The notes under the pieces were generated by a model. That model searched no databases. It had not been told where the DNA came from and saw only the letters and a program-made list of their open reading frames with translations. This document shows, piece by piece, positions 42,473-51,035 of a stretch of DNA of 64,000 bases (the stretch's first letter is position 1; each line of letters starts with the position of its first letter). Location: NCBI RefSeq assembly GCF_017832975.1, contig NZ_JAFIBI010000001.1, positions 2,914,001 through 2,978,000 on the forward strand, read 5' to 3'. The position numbers were made by a program, and so were the translations under genes. Source of the stretch: Arthrobacter sp. PvP023 (GTDB taxonomy: Bacteria; Actinomycetota; Actinomycetes; Actinomycetales; Micrococcaceae).

Positions 42473-42691
42473 TCAGAGACCGTTCCAGCTCCCCGTCGGC
42501 ACGGCAAGGACCGTTTTGGTCGGGTCTGTCGAGGCGATCAACGGCCGGATCACCGCGTCATGGGTCACAACGATCACGGATACACCCGGGGAGTCGGCAA
42601 GGAGTGCATCAAGGGCCGGGCGGGCACGGGCGAGAACGTCCGCGGCCGGCTCCACACCGGGCGCCGGCAGGCAATGCAGCGACGCCCACAA
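42473..42691 (-). pseudogene. histidine phosphatase (phosphoglycerate mutase-like) C-terminal fragment
   Basis: The frame reads VLARARPALDALLADSPGVS, then VIVVTHDAVIRPLIASTDPT, ending normally. THDAVIR contains the second catalytic histidine. The N-terminal RHG motif and the first ~100 residues are absent, because a transporter fragment is joined at about 42690. It cannot be active. Confidence 0.65.
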
Positions 42692-42905
42692 CGGCGTCGC
42701 AGACGCCGTAGGCCCTGCCCCGCCCGTCCTGGCCGACGAAGTCGGCGATCAACGCCCGGGACACACCTTCGGTGACGGCGTAGAAGACGCCGTAGAAGGC
42801 GAACAGGGGCCAGACCTGCCACGCGGAGTTGGCCACAGCGAAGCCCAGGTAGCAGAGCCCGTAGACCGTCCAGCCGATGGTAATCAGCGGGAGCCGGCTG
42901 CCGCC
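42673..42905 (-). pseudogene. MFS transporter fragment
   Basis: The minus strand reads LPLITIGWTVYGLCYLGFAV, then ANSAWQVWPLFAFYGVFYAV and TEGVSRALIADFVGQDGRGR, AYGVCDAVVGVAALPAG. This covers two or three transmembrane segments plus the cytoplasmic loop typical of major facilitator proteins. Both ends are cut, by the phosphatase fragment on one side and the integrase fragment on the other. Confidence 0.65.
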
Positions 42906-42934
42906 GGACTGCCAGATCGATGGACGATTGGGCC

Positions 42935-43235
42935 GTTTCCTGGTCCGTTCGTCCTTCGCTCGGCTGGAGCAGGAGACGAAGCGGAACTATGCGACGGACT
43001 ACTGCGTCTTCTTCGACTTCCTGTGGCGTCGAGACGAGGACTGGGATGAGGCAGGCCCCGATGACCTGTGGGATTTCGAGGACTGGCGCACCAGGTCGCT
43101 GAGCAACCCGCGGCGGGTCGGCGGTGCCCGCTGGAACCGGGGCCTTGCGGCGTTGGGCCGCCTGTACTCGTGGGCGGTCAAGCAGGGATACGTGTCGGTG
43201 AGCCCGATAGAAGCGCGGGAGGTGGCGCGGCCCGG
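42935..43235 (+). pseudogene. tyrosine-recombinase/integrase N-terminal fragment
   Basis: SFARLEQETKRNYATDYCVF through WNRGLAALGRLYSWAVKQGY and VSVSPIEA matches the SAM-like DNA-binding domain of site-specific integrases. The catalytic domain (Arg...His-x-x-Arg...Tyr) is missing, because the frame continues directly into an IS982 transposase. An open frame from 42877 spans both parts. Confidence 0.65.
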
Positions 43236-43635
43236 GCGCACGCCCGGGCTGTCCGATGCTGAGCGGCTCTGCCTGGTGGTGGCGCAGCAACTGCTCGGAT
43301 ACTCGTCCGAAACCAGGTGGATCCGTTACGCCGGGACGCACCTGACCGGGATGTTCCCCGGAATTCCGCAGCAGTCCGGCTACAACAAACGGATCCGGGC
43401 CGCCGGGACGCTGATCTCCGCGACCATCACGGCCCTGGCCAAGGACACACCGTCCTGGCATGACGTGCTCCGGCTGGTCGATTCCACCCCGCTGCCCTGC
43501 GGGATGTCGCGGGAAACCGTCAAACGGTCCGATCTGGCCGCGCACGCCGGCTACGGCTACTGCGCCTCGCACTCACGCTTCTTCTGGGGATTCCGCCTGT
43601 ACCTGATCAGCACCCCGGAAGGAATGCCGCAACTA
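43236..43635 (+). mobile_element. IS982-family transposase fragment, fused in frame to the integrase fragment
   Basis: LSDAERLCLVVAQQLLGYSS, PGIPQQSGYNKRIRAAGTLI, LVDSTPLPCGMSRETVKRSD and GYGYCASHSRFFWGFRLYLI follow the order of an IS982-type DDE transposase, and the first catalytic Asp is in VDSTP. Both ends are missing: the homology begins at the fusion point and stops near GMP (43628). Inactive. Confidence 0.75.
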
Positions 43636-43674
43636 AGAAGTTGCGCGTCAAACTCCATGCGACAGCCCGGGTGA

Positions 43675-44215
43675 GATCTCAAGCTCTGGTTACACTTGCC
43701 CGTCGGTGGTGTGACTCTGGCAAACTACCTGCGGTGAGGTCAACGCGAAGGTGCCCGCAGCAGCTCCGGCGCGGAGCAGCGCCGCGGCCAGGAACACCGC
43801 CACGTTGCCCATCCTCATGTTTCACGCGCAGGTTCCGCACGTCACTCCAACGGCGAACTGCACATCCTGGGGCTGTGGCCGGGGACGGCGGGGCAGGAGC
43901 GAAGTTCTGGCTCGCCGTGCTGACGAAATCAAGAGCCGCGGTGTTGAGACGTCGAGTGACGGCTAATCGAGTGCATCCGCGGGGGCGTGGACCGGGCACC
44001 GGCGAGGCTCGTGAGCGGCTCTTGCCCGGATCCGCTCCGGTCTTGGTGCGTACATACCGCGGTTCAAGGTCACCACGTAATAGCTGTTTCGTCGCGAAGA
44101 GGCCCGTGGATAGCCATCACCGGGCCCTCGCCCTGTAGTTCCGCCTGGCCGACTCCAGCGCCCAACCTCCCTCCGTTGTGCCCGAAGTGGGCTGCGTTAC
44201 AACCCACCCAGCACT
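43675..44215. other. decayed mobile DNA
   Basis: Except for the IS256 fragment at 43840-43970 no gene is recognisable. The stretch is broken in all frames. Confidence 0.45.
43840..43970 (+). mobile_element. IS256-family (mutator) transposase fragment, frameshifted
   Basis: Three frames together give NGELHILGLWPGT, GAKFWLAVLT and DEIKSRGVE. This corresponds to the block around the second catalytic region of IS256-type transposases (typically G-L-W-x-G-x-G-E-G-A-K-F-W-L-x-V-L-T-E-I-K-N-R-G-V). At least two frameshifts lie within 120 bp. Confidence 0.6.
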
Positions 44216-44251
44216 GAGGGGTGCAGGACTCCAAGGAATCCTGCACCCCTC
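44216..44251 (-). terminator. strong hairpin downstream of the secreted-protein gene
   Basis: GAGGGGTGCAGGA and TCCTGCACCCCTC form a perfect 13-bp stem with a 10-nt loop, 48 bp after the stop codon of the minus-strand gene. No T-run follows on either strand. Confidence 0.65.
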
Positions 44252-44279
44252 ACTAGCGCTTGGGTCACTAGCGCTTGGG
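44250..44279. repeat. 15-bp tandem duplication
   Basis: TCACTAGCGCTTGGG is present twice without a spacer (44250-44264 and 44265-44279), between the hairpin and the stop codon of the secreted-protein gene. Confidence 0.85.
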
Positions 44280-44298
44280 CGATCTGACCTACTGCTTC

Positions 44299-44667
44299 TC
44301 AGACGTTGAAATGTTGACCCCGGTAGGAGACCCAAACACCTTGAGAGATGTTGTAAACGGGAGTTACAACGCCAAGCCTCCACCACGGACGCTTGCACCA
44401 AATCACTCCCGTCAGATGGTTCCCAGCGTAAAGCCTTGCGCCGATATTGATCGTGCGTCCTCGGGTATAAGGGGCAGAACCATACTGCGACCCCATTTGG
44501 ACTGCTACTACAGAGCCTCCGCCTGTGGCAGCGCATCGCCAGTCTCCAAAGGTCACGGATATAGTTGCCCCCGCCGCATTCGCCGGTGCAGCGGATACAA
44601 CACCGGCCAAAGCTAGGGTTATGGCGACGGCGACTGCCGAAGCTGTAGAGGCTATCTTGTGTATCAT
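44299..44667 (-). CDS. small secreted protein of unknown function
   Basis: ATG at 44667 has AAGGAG 8 nt upstream. The 122-residue product has a clear signal peptide (MIHKIASTASAVAVAITLAL, cleavage after APANAA). The ~90-residue mature part is beta-rich with two cysteines (DWRCAATGGGS and VIWCKRPWWR) that could form a disulfide, and ends VSYRGQHFNV. No family is recognised. It has its own terminator-like hairpin and no operon partners. Confidence 0.75.
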   Translation of the reverse strand: MIHKIASTASAVAVAITLALAGVVSAAPANAAGATISVTFGDWRCAATGGGSVVAVQMGSQYGSAPYTRGRTINIGARLYAGNHLTGVIWCKRPWWRLGVVTPVYNISQGVWVSYRGQHFNV

Positions 44668-44805
44668 CGAATGGCTCCTTCTGAGCAAGGGGTGCGAGTA
44701 CTGATATTTGATCAGGACGCCGATCGACTATCTAGATGCCGTTCATGGGCACTTTGTTGGGAGTGCTGCATGCGGTCCTCCCACTTGGGAGGTGTTTGTA
44801 AGCGC

Positions 44806-45657
44806 CTATTCGAGAATGCGTTTTTGTGCCGCTTCCTCTACCGTGAGCCCGTCTCCAGGGTCGACGAAACCGAGGTAAAGGCCCAGGGCTGCTGTTCCCA
44901 GAATTGTCGATCTTGTTTCGTGATCGAGGATGGGTTCATCTACGCCGGCGAGCAGGCGCATGCCGAGACCTTCGGCGGTGGCTTGCAGGATGATGTTGAA
45001 GGTTTCCAGGGAAATGCCGGGCCGGAATTGCACACCGTGTGCCTTGAAGATCTGCGTGTAGAGAGCCGTCCAGGCCTCGGAAAGCGTGGCATACATTCTC
45101 GACAATGCTTCAGATGCAACCGAGTCTGCGCCGGCGGATGCGACGGCAAGGAGTTGGAATCTGTAGGCAGGGAGCTCAAGAACAAGTTTTAGGTCTTCGT
45201 ATGCAATTCGATGCACAGAATCTGAGAACTCTTCGGCTGAGCTCAACATCTCCTCGGCACTCCGGGACAGTGCGATATGCAGGCTCCAATGGCGGGCGGT
45301 CAGCGCGTAGGAGATGAAATCCGCAAGAAAATGCTGATGTGCAGTCCAGCGGTCCCGGAATTTACCAGGGGTCGGTATCAGGTCTGGGGAGTCTGCGAGA
45401 GTCTGCGCGAGAACTTTGGGGCGCGACAGGTACGACATCGTGGGGCGGACCTCTTCAGCGTCGTTGGGGGTTCCCAAGAAGAGTTCTTCGGTTAGTTTCA
45501 GAGCAGAAGCCAGGAATGCCTTAGTCAATGGATCGTTGGCCAGTTTCTGCCGGCCTTTGGCTGTGACCCGCGCCAGGTTAGTGACAATTCCGGACAGATC
45601 ACCAGGATCCTCGTGCCGCACCGGTATCCCTACGGCGTTCTGTACGTCGAATTCCAC
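44806..45657 (-). CDS. all-helical protein of unknown function (possible TetR-like ligand domain)
   Basis: The 283-residue soluble protein is strongly helical (LTKAFLASALKLTEELFLG, LADFISYALTARHWSLHIAL). Its second half resembles the ligand-binding half of TetR-type regulators (EAWTALYTQIFKAHGVQFRP, ETFNIILQATAEGLGMRLLA). No helix-turn-helix is visible at the N-terminus or in upstream frames, so a DNA-binding role cannot be claimed. The family is unrecognised. Confidence 0.6.
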   Translation of the reverse strand: MEFDVQNAVGIPVRHEDPGDLSGIVTNLARVTAKGRQKLANDPLTKAFLASALKLTEELFLGTPNDAEEVRPTMSYLSRPKVLAQTLADSPDLIPTPGKFRDRWTAHQHFLADFISYALTARHWSLHIALSRSAEEMLSSAEEFSDSVHRIAYEDLKLVLELPAYRFQLLAVASAGADSVASEALSRMYATLSEAWTALYTQIFKAHGVQFRPGISLETFNIILQATAEGLGMRLLAGVDEPILDHETRSTILGTAALGLYLGFVDPGDGLTVEEAAQKRILE

Positions 45658-45852
45658 TTACCGCCTCCTCACCGCACCATTTACGGATTCAATCCATTGA
45701 CCTCAAACTAGTTCACGACTCAATTGCTTGGCGGTTTGTGTCAGATCCGTGACGGCTAAGCCGATCGCCATATTCGACTACCGAGAGCGTCGGATTTAGC
45801 GTCGGCCGAGATGCTCTACGTATAAGTCTGAAATTGATCTAGGGCAATAAAG

Positions 45853-46074
45853 TCAGGTACTTGTCGCGGAGTTCAGGACGGTGGCGAGGTCGATGAGCGT
45901 TGAATCCGTGTCGGTGTTGGTCGCGATACCCCGTTTGTTGGCTGCCTTTGAACATTTCCTGCAGCCGCCCGGGAGGAACCAGGCCACGGATCCAGTCTTC
46001 TGGCCGCATAGTGTCGTGACGAGCGCAGAATTCAAGGACAGGTGCGTCGACGTGCCACCGCCCGCGTTGACCAC
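45853..46074 (-). CDS. possible small Cys-motif protein
   Basis: GTG at 46074 with AGGA 8 nt upstream starts a 73-residue frame. HLSLNSALVTTLCGQKTGSV and LPGGCRKCSKAANKRGI resemble small actinobacterial proteins with a TLCG...CxxC arrangement, probably a mini zinc-binding fold. The unusual composition for this GC-rich window and the lack of neighbours keep confidence low. Confidence 0.45.
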   Translation of the reverse strand: MVNAGGGTSTHLSLNSALVTTLCGQKTGSVAWFLPGGCRKCSKAANKRGIATNTDTDSTLIDLATVLNSATST

Positions 46075-46504
46075 ATTGACGTCCTAGGTGCGTCGAGAGC
46101 CGAGTTCGGATTACGGACGAGCTTGAAAGTCTCCAGAAACGCCAGCGCGGTCAATGGGGTTCGGAAGTGTTTCCAAAATGCTGCTTTTGCCGAGGTACTT
46201 TTGCCAGCTCTTCTTCCCCCACTTGAAGGCCTCCTACGGTGGACGGCCCTTCGCGTTCCACTTCTGGAATCTCGTCATCCGGTTGACGGGTACGCTGGCA
46301 TGGTCTGACTCCCCAGATAGATGGTTCAACTGCCTTCGCATAAGCCCCTGCGATCTGGCTAATGGATATGAATTGTGGAGAGATCCTCGGTGGATGCGCC
46401 TATGCCTTTGGTGTCGACCGCCTTATTCAATTCCGACCACGTCAACTGCCGAGACCAATTCGGTTAGAGTTGGCGCGGCATTAATCAATCAATTTGGGGG
46501 ACAC
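46075..46504. other. AT-richer intergenic region
   Basis: No gene is recognised. The base composition is clearly lower in GC than the metabolic regions. The right end holds the promoter and ribosome site (GGGGGA) of the lipoprotein gene. Confidence 0.4.
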
Positions 46505-47089
46505 ATGAAAAAGATCGTTTTGGCTGGTGCCTTTGCGGCGCTCACGGCAATGGCTCTGACAGGGTGCGCTCCAGCAGCCACCGCGCCGGCTCAAGCAAAC
46601 CAGGCAGACACGCCCACAGCCATTTCCAGTCCGGCGGCCAATGAAGTCTTGCTCGCGGACTTTCTCGTCGGCAGATGGCACTGCAAAGGTGATTCCAGCA
46701 GTGAGTGGGATAGCGACGTCCAGTTCTTCGGCGTTGATACCAACCTGGTCGTAGCAATCAGCCCTGACGTGGAGTTCGAGTCCAGCGGCATCATGACCTC
46801 TTACGACGGCCCCGGCAAGAAAGCATCCGTGTCCAGGACAGACGAGTGGGAGTACAAGGACGGCGCGCTACTCCTTGGGCAGTCATACGTCAAGATGCCT
46901 GAAATCATTCAGGTTCCAGGGACGACAGGAGCGTTCCTTGGCCTGGGCGATGATCCCGCGAAAAGCTCAGACACCGACGCCAAGGCGGAACTGACGTTTG
47001 GCCCCGACAGCATGACCATGAAGGTCGCACAGTATGTTGACGGGCATAAGGCCCTCAACCAGGGACAGACGGTCACCTGTCGGAAGTAG
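46505..47089 (+). CDS. lipoprotein of unknown function
   Basis: ATG at 46505 follows GGGGGACAC. The signal MKKIVLAGAFAALTAMALTG ends in a lipobox ALTGC (Cys about 21), then a flexible Ala/Pro/Thr linker. The ~150-residue mature domain begins LLADFLVGRWHCKGDSSSEW and is beta-rich (DEWEYKDGALLLGQSYVKM), reminiscent of lipocalin-like or calycin-like domains that start with a G-x-W motif. That resemblance is a guess. It would be anchored on the outer face of the membrane. Confidence 0.75.
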   Translation: MKKIVLAGAFAALTAMALTGCAPAATAPAQANQADTPTAISSPAANEVLLADFLVGRWHCKGDSSSEWDSDVQFFGVDTNLVVAISPDVEFESSGIMTSYDGPGKKASVSRTDEWEYKDGALLLGQSYVKMPEIIQVPGTTGAFLGLGDDPAKSSDTDAKAELTFGPDSMTMKVAQYVDGHKALNQGQTVTCRK

Positions 47090-47589
47090 CTCCGACCAGG
47101 TCCGGGGCCCTTTCGCAACCGGCGCCGGACCGTGAGCGAGCATCGCCCAGTCTTCGACTTTCAACGAGTGCCCTTAGAGGGCATGGACGTCGTCGTGGGC
47201 CCACGCGGGTTGGCCCGCTACTGAAGGATTGATGATGGCTTCCTGGGGCCGCGGAGTTACTCGCCGCTCACCCAGGCGCCGGCTCAATGAAAGCGCTATC
47301 GATTTTTTGGGTTCTACTCGGCCTCCCCGTCATCGGCCCAGTAAACCGTGAGTCCCGAATGATCGCTTCAAGGCCTATTGGATTCCCCAACATATTCGAG
47401 GTGTTTCCGCTACGAATATGCAATTCCCCATCGTCGCCAGGCGTACAGCTCATGAGCTGCTGGAGAGCAGGACACAAAAGTTGGCCGTCCTGATCGGTGC
47501 CCCATTTGTCACTTTTGCACGGCGTATGGTTAGCGTGACGAATACTCATAGGTCAGCGCGAAGCGACTCATCAAATATTGGGGGAAATT
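47090..47589. other. 500-bp intergenic region
   Basis: No recognisable gene. Its last bases (ATTGGGGGAAATT before ATG 47590) resemble the region before the lipoprotein gene (AATTTGGGGGACAC), the same type of G-rich ribosome site. Confidence 0.4.
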
Positions 47590-48234
47590 ATGGGCTGGTT
47601 CAGCTCCACCGGCGGCGAACGTGCTGCTGACACACGCGCGCGGGAAGGGCAGCAGAACCGCGAACACCAGGCTCGTATGAGCGATGTTGAATGGAAGCGG
47701 ACGCGTCTCAAGCAGTATAACGACCGCAATCAGAAGCACAAGATGGCTGCGTTCGAGATGGAAAAGCAGGAGGCAAAGCGGGAGAATCGCCCGCCAAGGC
47801 TGTGGAGCCCCGAGCAGGTCCCGGATCTTCCACTGCCGCCAGAGCTTCGTCCTCCTGAGCCTAAACGCCGGGAGCCGTGGCGGTTCGAGGGATTTTCGAC
47901 CAATGACCTGAAAATGTTCAAATGGCTGGGCATCATCATCCTGCTGTATGTGCCGTTCGGTGTCGCTCTGCAGATTGTGAATGGCTGGCCGGGCATCATT
48001 AGCGTTCCTGTACTGGCGGCCGTCGTTCTCACCGAAGTCTGGCTGGTTGTGCGTTACATGGCCAAAGGAGACGCTGCAAAACTGGAGAGGGCTGAGAAGC
48101 TCAACCCGATAAACGTAGCCAAGACGTCGACTGCGTGGGCCAAGCGCAAGGCCGCCGGAGGTAAGAATGTCGATGGAAGGTCGACCGCCCAGTTCAGTCA
48201 GCGTCAGGATTACCAGCCCGAGCAGGACGACTAA
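47590..48234 (+). CDS. two-helix membrane protein with charged N-terminal coiled region
   Basis: ATG at 47590 follows GGGGGAAATT. In 214 residues there is a long K/R/E/Q-rich helical region (about 10-70: EHQARMSDVEWKRTRLKQY, FEMEKQEAKRENRPP) and a proline-rich stretch. Two membrane segments follow (FKWLGIIILLYVPFGVALQI and IISVPVLAAVVLTEVWLVV), then a basic C-terminal tail. Function is unknown. The architecture suggests a scaffold or sensor at the membrane. Confidence 0.7.
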   Translation: MGWFSSTGGERAADTRAREGQQNREHQARMSDVEWKRTRLKQYNDRNQKHKMAAFEMEKQEAKRENRPPRLWSPEQVPDLPLPPELRPPEPKRREPWRFEGFSTNDLKMFKWLGIIILLYVPFGVALQIVNGWPGIISVPVLAAVVLTEVWLVVRYMAKGDAAKLERAEKLNPINVAKTSTAWAKRKAAGGKNVDGRSTAQFSQRQDYQPEQDD

Positions 48235-48722
48235 CGTTCCTCTGCCCGCGAAAAAGGTAACGAGGCTTGCCACGGCTCCTCACTCACCAAAACAACTGAC
48301 TTAGTCGAGTAACTGCGTGGCGTGAGCGTCCTCGCCGCGCCGCTCTACGGGGCCCCGTGGGCCCAATATTCCACGTCGCATTGCTCCGTATGAGGCAGCA
48401 GTGCCTCGATAAACACGGTTCCTGCTGCCATGAAGTCTGCTCCGTCCTTCCTAAGCAGTCCCAAGTGGGCAACGGAATTTTCGCGCCTCCAAAACCAGGT
48501 CCTGCTGCTGTTGAGTCCAAGGCGAGGCCGAAGTTTTGGCTTCAATCATGGATCGAGCACTCGACAGTACATCCGCGCCCATTCGCGTCCGTAGCTTGGG
48601 GTGCTGTGGCAGAAGCAGGACCGCAATTCTGAATGGCCCGGACCCTGAGACTGCCGACGTGGCAGACCCGGACCTGCGTGAGGTATTGGATCAGCTCGCT
48701 GCAAACGGGCAGGGCCCTGCAA
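48235..48722. other. region between membrane protein and DUF3883-like gene
   Basis: It holds one doubtful minus-strand ORF (48345-48545). In plus frame from about 48630 the stretch PDPETADVADPDLREVLDQL reads like real protein and could be the lost N-terminal part of the DUF3883-like gene, now out of frame. Confidence 0.4.
48345..48545 (-). CDS. possible 66-residue protein, unknown
   Basis: The frame contains RLGLNSSRTWFWRRENSVAH and DFMAAGTVFIEALLPHTEQC. The composition is plausible, but it would need a TTG start, has no strong ribosome site and no recognised family. It may be a fragment. Confidence 0.25.
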   Translation of the reverse strand: MKPKLRPRLGLNSSRTWFWRRENSVAHLGLLRKDGADFMAAGTVFIEALLPHTEQCDVEYWAHGAP

Positions 48723-49109
48723 ATGGACGCCGAGATCCGCAGAGCAATTGAGGACGCTGCACAGGATCGTTTGATGGGCTACTACCGGGACGATGGCTGG
48801 ACTGTCACAGACACCCGGCAGAATCGCCCCTATGACGCTGTAGTGGATAGGGGTGGCGAGCGGATCTATCTTGAAGCGAAAGGCACACGGAGCAACGGTG
48901 ACTCGGTCATCGTGACGCGCAACGAGGTCGACCACGCCCGCCAGCATCCGGGGCTCTGCATGATGGGCGTATGGTCCGGCATGACGTTCAGGCCGGACGG
49001 AACTGTGGACCCCGAGGCGGGGACCTTCAGGATCCTTCCTTTCGGTCCCGACACCAAGGACCTTCGTCCGCGCGACTTCGACTGGACCCTTCCCTGGGAC
49101 CTGGAGTAA
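48723..49109 (+). CDS. DUF3883-like PD-(D/E)xK nuclease-fold protein
   Basis: ATG at 48723 (MDAEIRRAIEDAAQDRLMGY) is the probable start; the frame stays open to 48633. The pattern YYRDDGWTVTDTRQNRPYDA, VVDRGGERIYLEAKGTRSNG has the Asp...Glu-x-Lys arrangement of PD-(D/E)xK nucleases as seen in DUF3883 domains. These are often attached to helicases or found in restriction and other defence loci. At 128 residues it is a single domain. An upstream protein-like stretch in another frame hints that it was once longer. Confidence 0.6.
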   Translation: MDAEIRRAIEDAAQDRLMGYYRDDGWTVTDTRQNRPYDAVVDRGGERIYLEAKGTRSNGDSVIVTRNEVDHARQHPGLCMMGVWSGMTFRPDGTVDPEAGTFRILPFGPDTKDLRPRDFDWTLPWDLE

Positions 49110-49223
49110 AGACGGCCGTCGGCCATATCTTGTGCAGTGACGGAACCTGCTGCAACTCCAGCTGGTTTCCGATTGGTAGAGTCAGCCCCGTGGCACCTTT
49201 GCCGTTGACGTTCAGGGGGAAGC

Positions 49224-49997
49224 ATGGGGCTCGGCAATTGGCTGCGGCAGGTAATCTGCAGTAGTTCAGTCTCGGTGGCCGAACCGAAGGCGCAGGTCAA
49301 ACAAGAACCAGACCAGCCACCCGTCACGCTTCGCATCTCCATGCACCTCAACGCCTGTCTGGAGGTTGGAGCACCACCACTTTCGCCAAGGATGCCGTTA
49401 CCTCCCTCGCGAACCGCAAAGGCCTCGGTGAGCGCGGCTATTACGAGGGCCAGGCGCAGCTTCAGCGCGAACCCGAGAACCCGGTAGATCCGCAGGCTGT
49501 GGCTGTGCTCGTGGATGGTGAGAAAGTCGGCTGCCTCCCGTCCTACGCCGCCAGAGATCTCCCCCTTCCCCCCGGCGCCAGTGAACCAGCGCGCTACCAG
49601 CTGCACGTCCTCCGGGATCAAAAAACTGCTGGCCAAGGCCTACGTCTGGCTGGGCGACGCCGAGCCCGAATGGCAGTTCACAGCGCAGAACCCGCCGGCG
49701 CTCACATCCAGGGAACGGATCAACAGCTCCCACACAGAGAAGTCCTCGATGGTCAGGGAAGCGCTGCAGGGCGCTGGAATCGACGAACCGATGGACCGGG
49801 TTCTCCTCGGCCAAACCCACGGCGGGCCCCAATGGTCCCGGGTCGAATGGGCACAACAGCTGCTGCTCCACGCCTACACGCACAGCAACACCAAACACTC
49901 CGCCCCCATCCTCACCGCCATCGCCTTCGTCAACTGGTGGGAAGGCCGAGGCAGCAAAGCCCACCAATTCCTCCAACTCGCCCTCGAAGCCTCATAG
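49224..49997 (+). pseudogene. HIRAN-domain protein with two frameshifts
   Basis: ATG at 49224 follows AGGGGGAAGC and starts MGLGNWLRQVICSSSVSVAE in one frame. Near 49350 the meaningful text moves to another frame: GWSTTTFAKDAVTSLANRKG, then YYEGQAQLQREPENPVDPQA and VAVLVDGEKVGCLPSYAAR, a HIRAN domain. At the A-run near 49620 it moves back to the first frame: KKLLAKAYVWLGDAEPEWQF through FVNWWEGRGSKAHQFLQLAL. HIRAN domains bind DNA ends and occur alone or with helicases and nucleases. The two frame changes make it non-functional unless they are sequencing errors. Confidence 0.65.
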
Positions 49998-50404
49998 GCC
50001 CGCAGGTATAGGGATGCGGACGACGACGGCGGGACGTTTCCGAGCCAGTTCTCCACCGCTCTGTCCCATCCGCCCGGGTCGGAATTCCACTCCTGCGCAT
50101 GCTCCACGCAGGGGAAGTGAGCAGCGTTGCCAGTCCGGGGCGCCAAAGTCAGGCGGATCAACCAAACCAGGGCTGCCCGGAAGAAGAGTCCGGATCCCAC
50201 ACACCTCCGCTCTGGGGACGGATCGTACCCCAGCCACAGATAACCCCGGAGACGTTCCCGCTGAACCTGGAAACGTCCAACGAAACCTACGATCCGGGCC
50301 GCAAAGTCATGTCGCCTGGAACAGAGGCCTGCATGAAGTGGTGTCAGCAGGAATCAGGAGGAAGGTACCGAAATGCGGGTCGAAAAGCCGCCCGTGCACA
50401 AAAG
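49998..50404. other. intergenic with a doubtful minus-strand ORF
   Basis: On the minus strand, part of the frame 50200-49874 reads GNAAHFPCVEHAQEWNSDPG and GWDRAVENWLGNVPPSSSAS, protein-like but with no start signal or known family. It runs antisense into the HIRAN remnant. No gene is called. Confidence 0.35.
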
Positions 50405-50423
50405 TGTGCACAATGTGCACACC
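50405..50423. repeat. 19-bp palindrome, solitary copy
   Basis: GTGTGCACAATGTGCACAC is a perfect inverted repeat around a single base. The same 19-mer lies in each ~330-bp repeat (3876-3894, 50889-50907). Here it stands without the tRNA piece and is preceded by one more GTGCACA. Confidence 0.85.
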
Positions 50424-50720
50424 CCCCTTTGGCCGGACAAACACGCGATGAGCGTCGTCTGCCTGGCTCGTAGCAAGCAGCTATCCGCGGAAGATCCTCG
50501 AAGACAATTCCGCTTAGTCACGTCGTCACCACAACTCTTGGCCATGAATGAGTGAGGGCCAACAACTGGCCACCGGAACAGCCAGATAGGACGGCACATA
50601 CCCCAGATTCCAGCAGGCGGAGGGCCCAGAGGCCAGGGGCCTTGATCCCGCCACCCACACAACCGAATAGGCGACCGCGGCGCCAGGCACAAGCCCGCGG
50701 ACAACGTCAGAGGGACCCGT

Positions 50721-51035
50721 GGAGGGTCAATGTCCACACATTAAAGCAAAAACCCCTCTGACGAGGGGTTATGCGTGCCCGAGGTGGGACTCGAACTGCA
50801 TTCCAGCCCTTGCCAACACTGGGCTCCCGCGGAAACATTCCGAGTACGGCCCGATCCAGCCCCAGTACGACCGAGTCCGAAGCCCAGAGTGTGCACAATG
50901 TGCACACCCCTTTTGCCCACTTACCTGCCCCATATAGCCGGCCAGACCGTTGATCCAGCACTTGTCCCGCGCGTTCTCTCCTTTTGCCCTCCCCCGGGCC
51001 GCTGGTTCGCCACGGACAACGACAGCCTCGAAGGG
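50721..51035. repeat. ~330-bp repeat, copy B (tRNA 3' end, terminator, palindrome)
   Basis: It is the counterpart of 3707-4050: exact identity over the first 49 bp, the same 31-bp tRNA 3'-end segment (50775-50805), the same 19-bp palindrome (50889-50907), and looser similarity to about 51035. The copies diverge by point changes and small indels, so they are old. Orientation is the same as copy A. Confidence 0.75.
50753..50768 (-). terminator. intrinsic terminator in repeat copy B
   Basis: CCCCTC-TGAC-GAGGGG on the plus strand gives, on the minus strand, a hairpin followed by TTTTTGCTTT. Confidence 0.8.

Noticed and set aside
42877..43674. A single 265-residue functional recombinase
   Set aside because: The N-terminal third belongs to integrases and the rest to IS982 transposases, and both lack catalytic residues.
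3707..51035. Classical attL/attR pair of one integrated element
   Set aside because: Both flanks of the tRNA piece are similar in the two copies, whereas true attL/attR share only the core.
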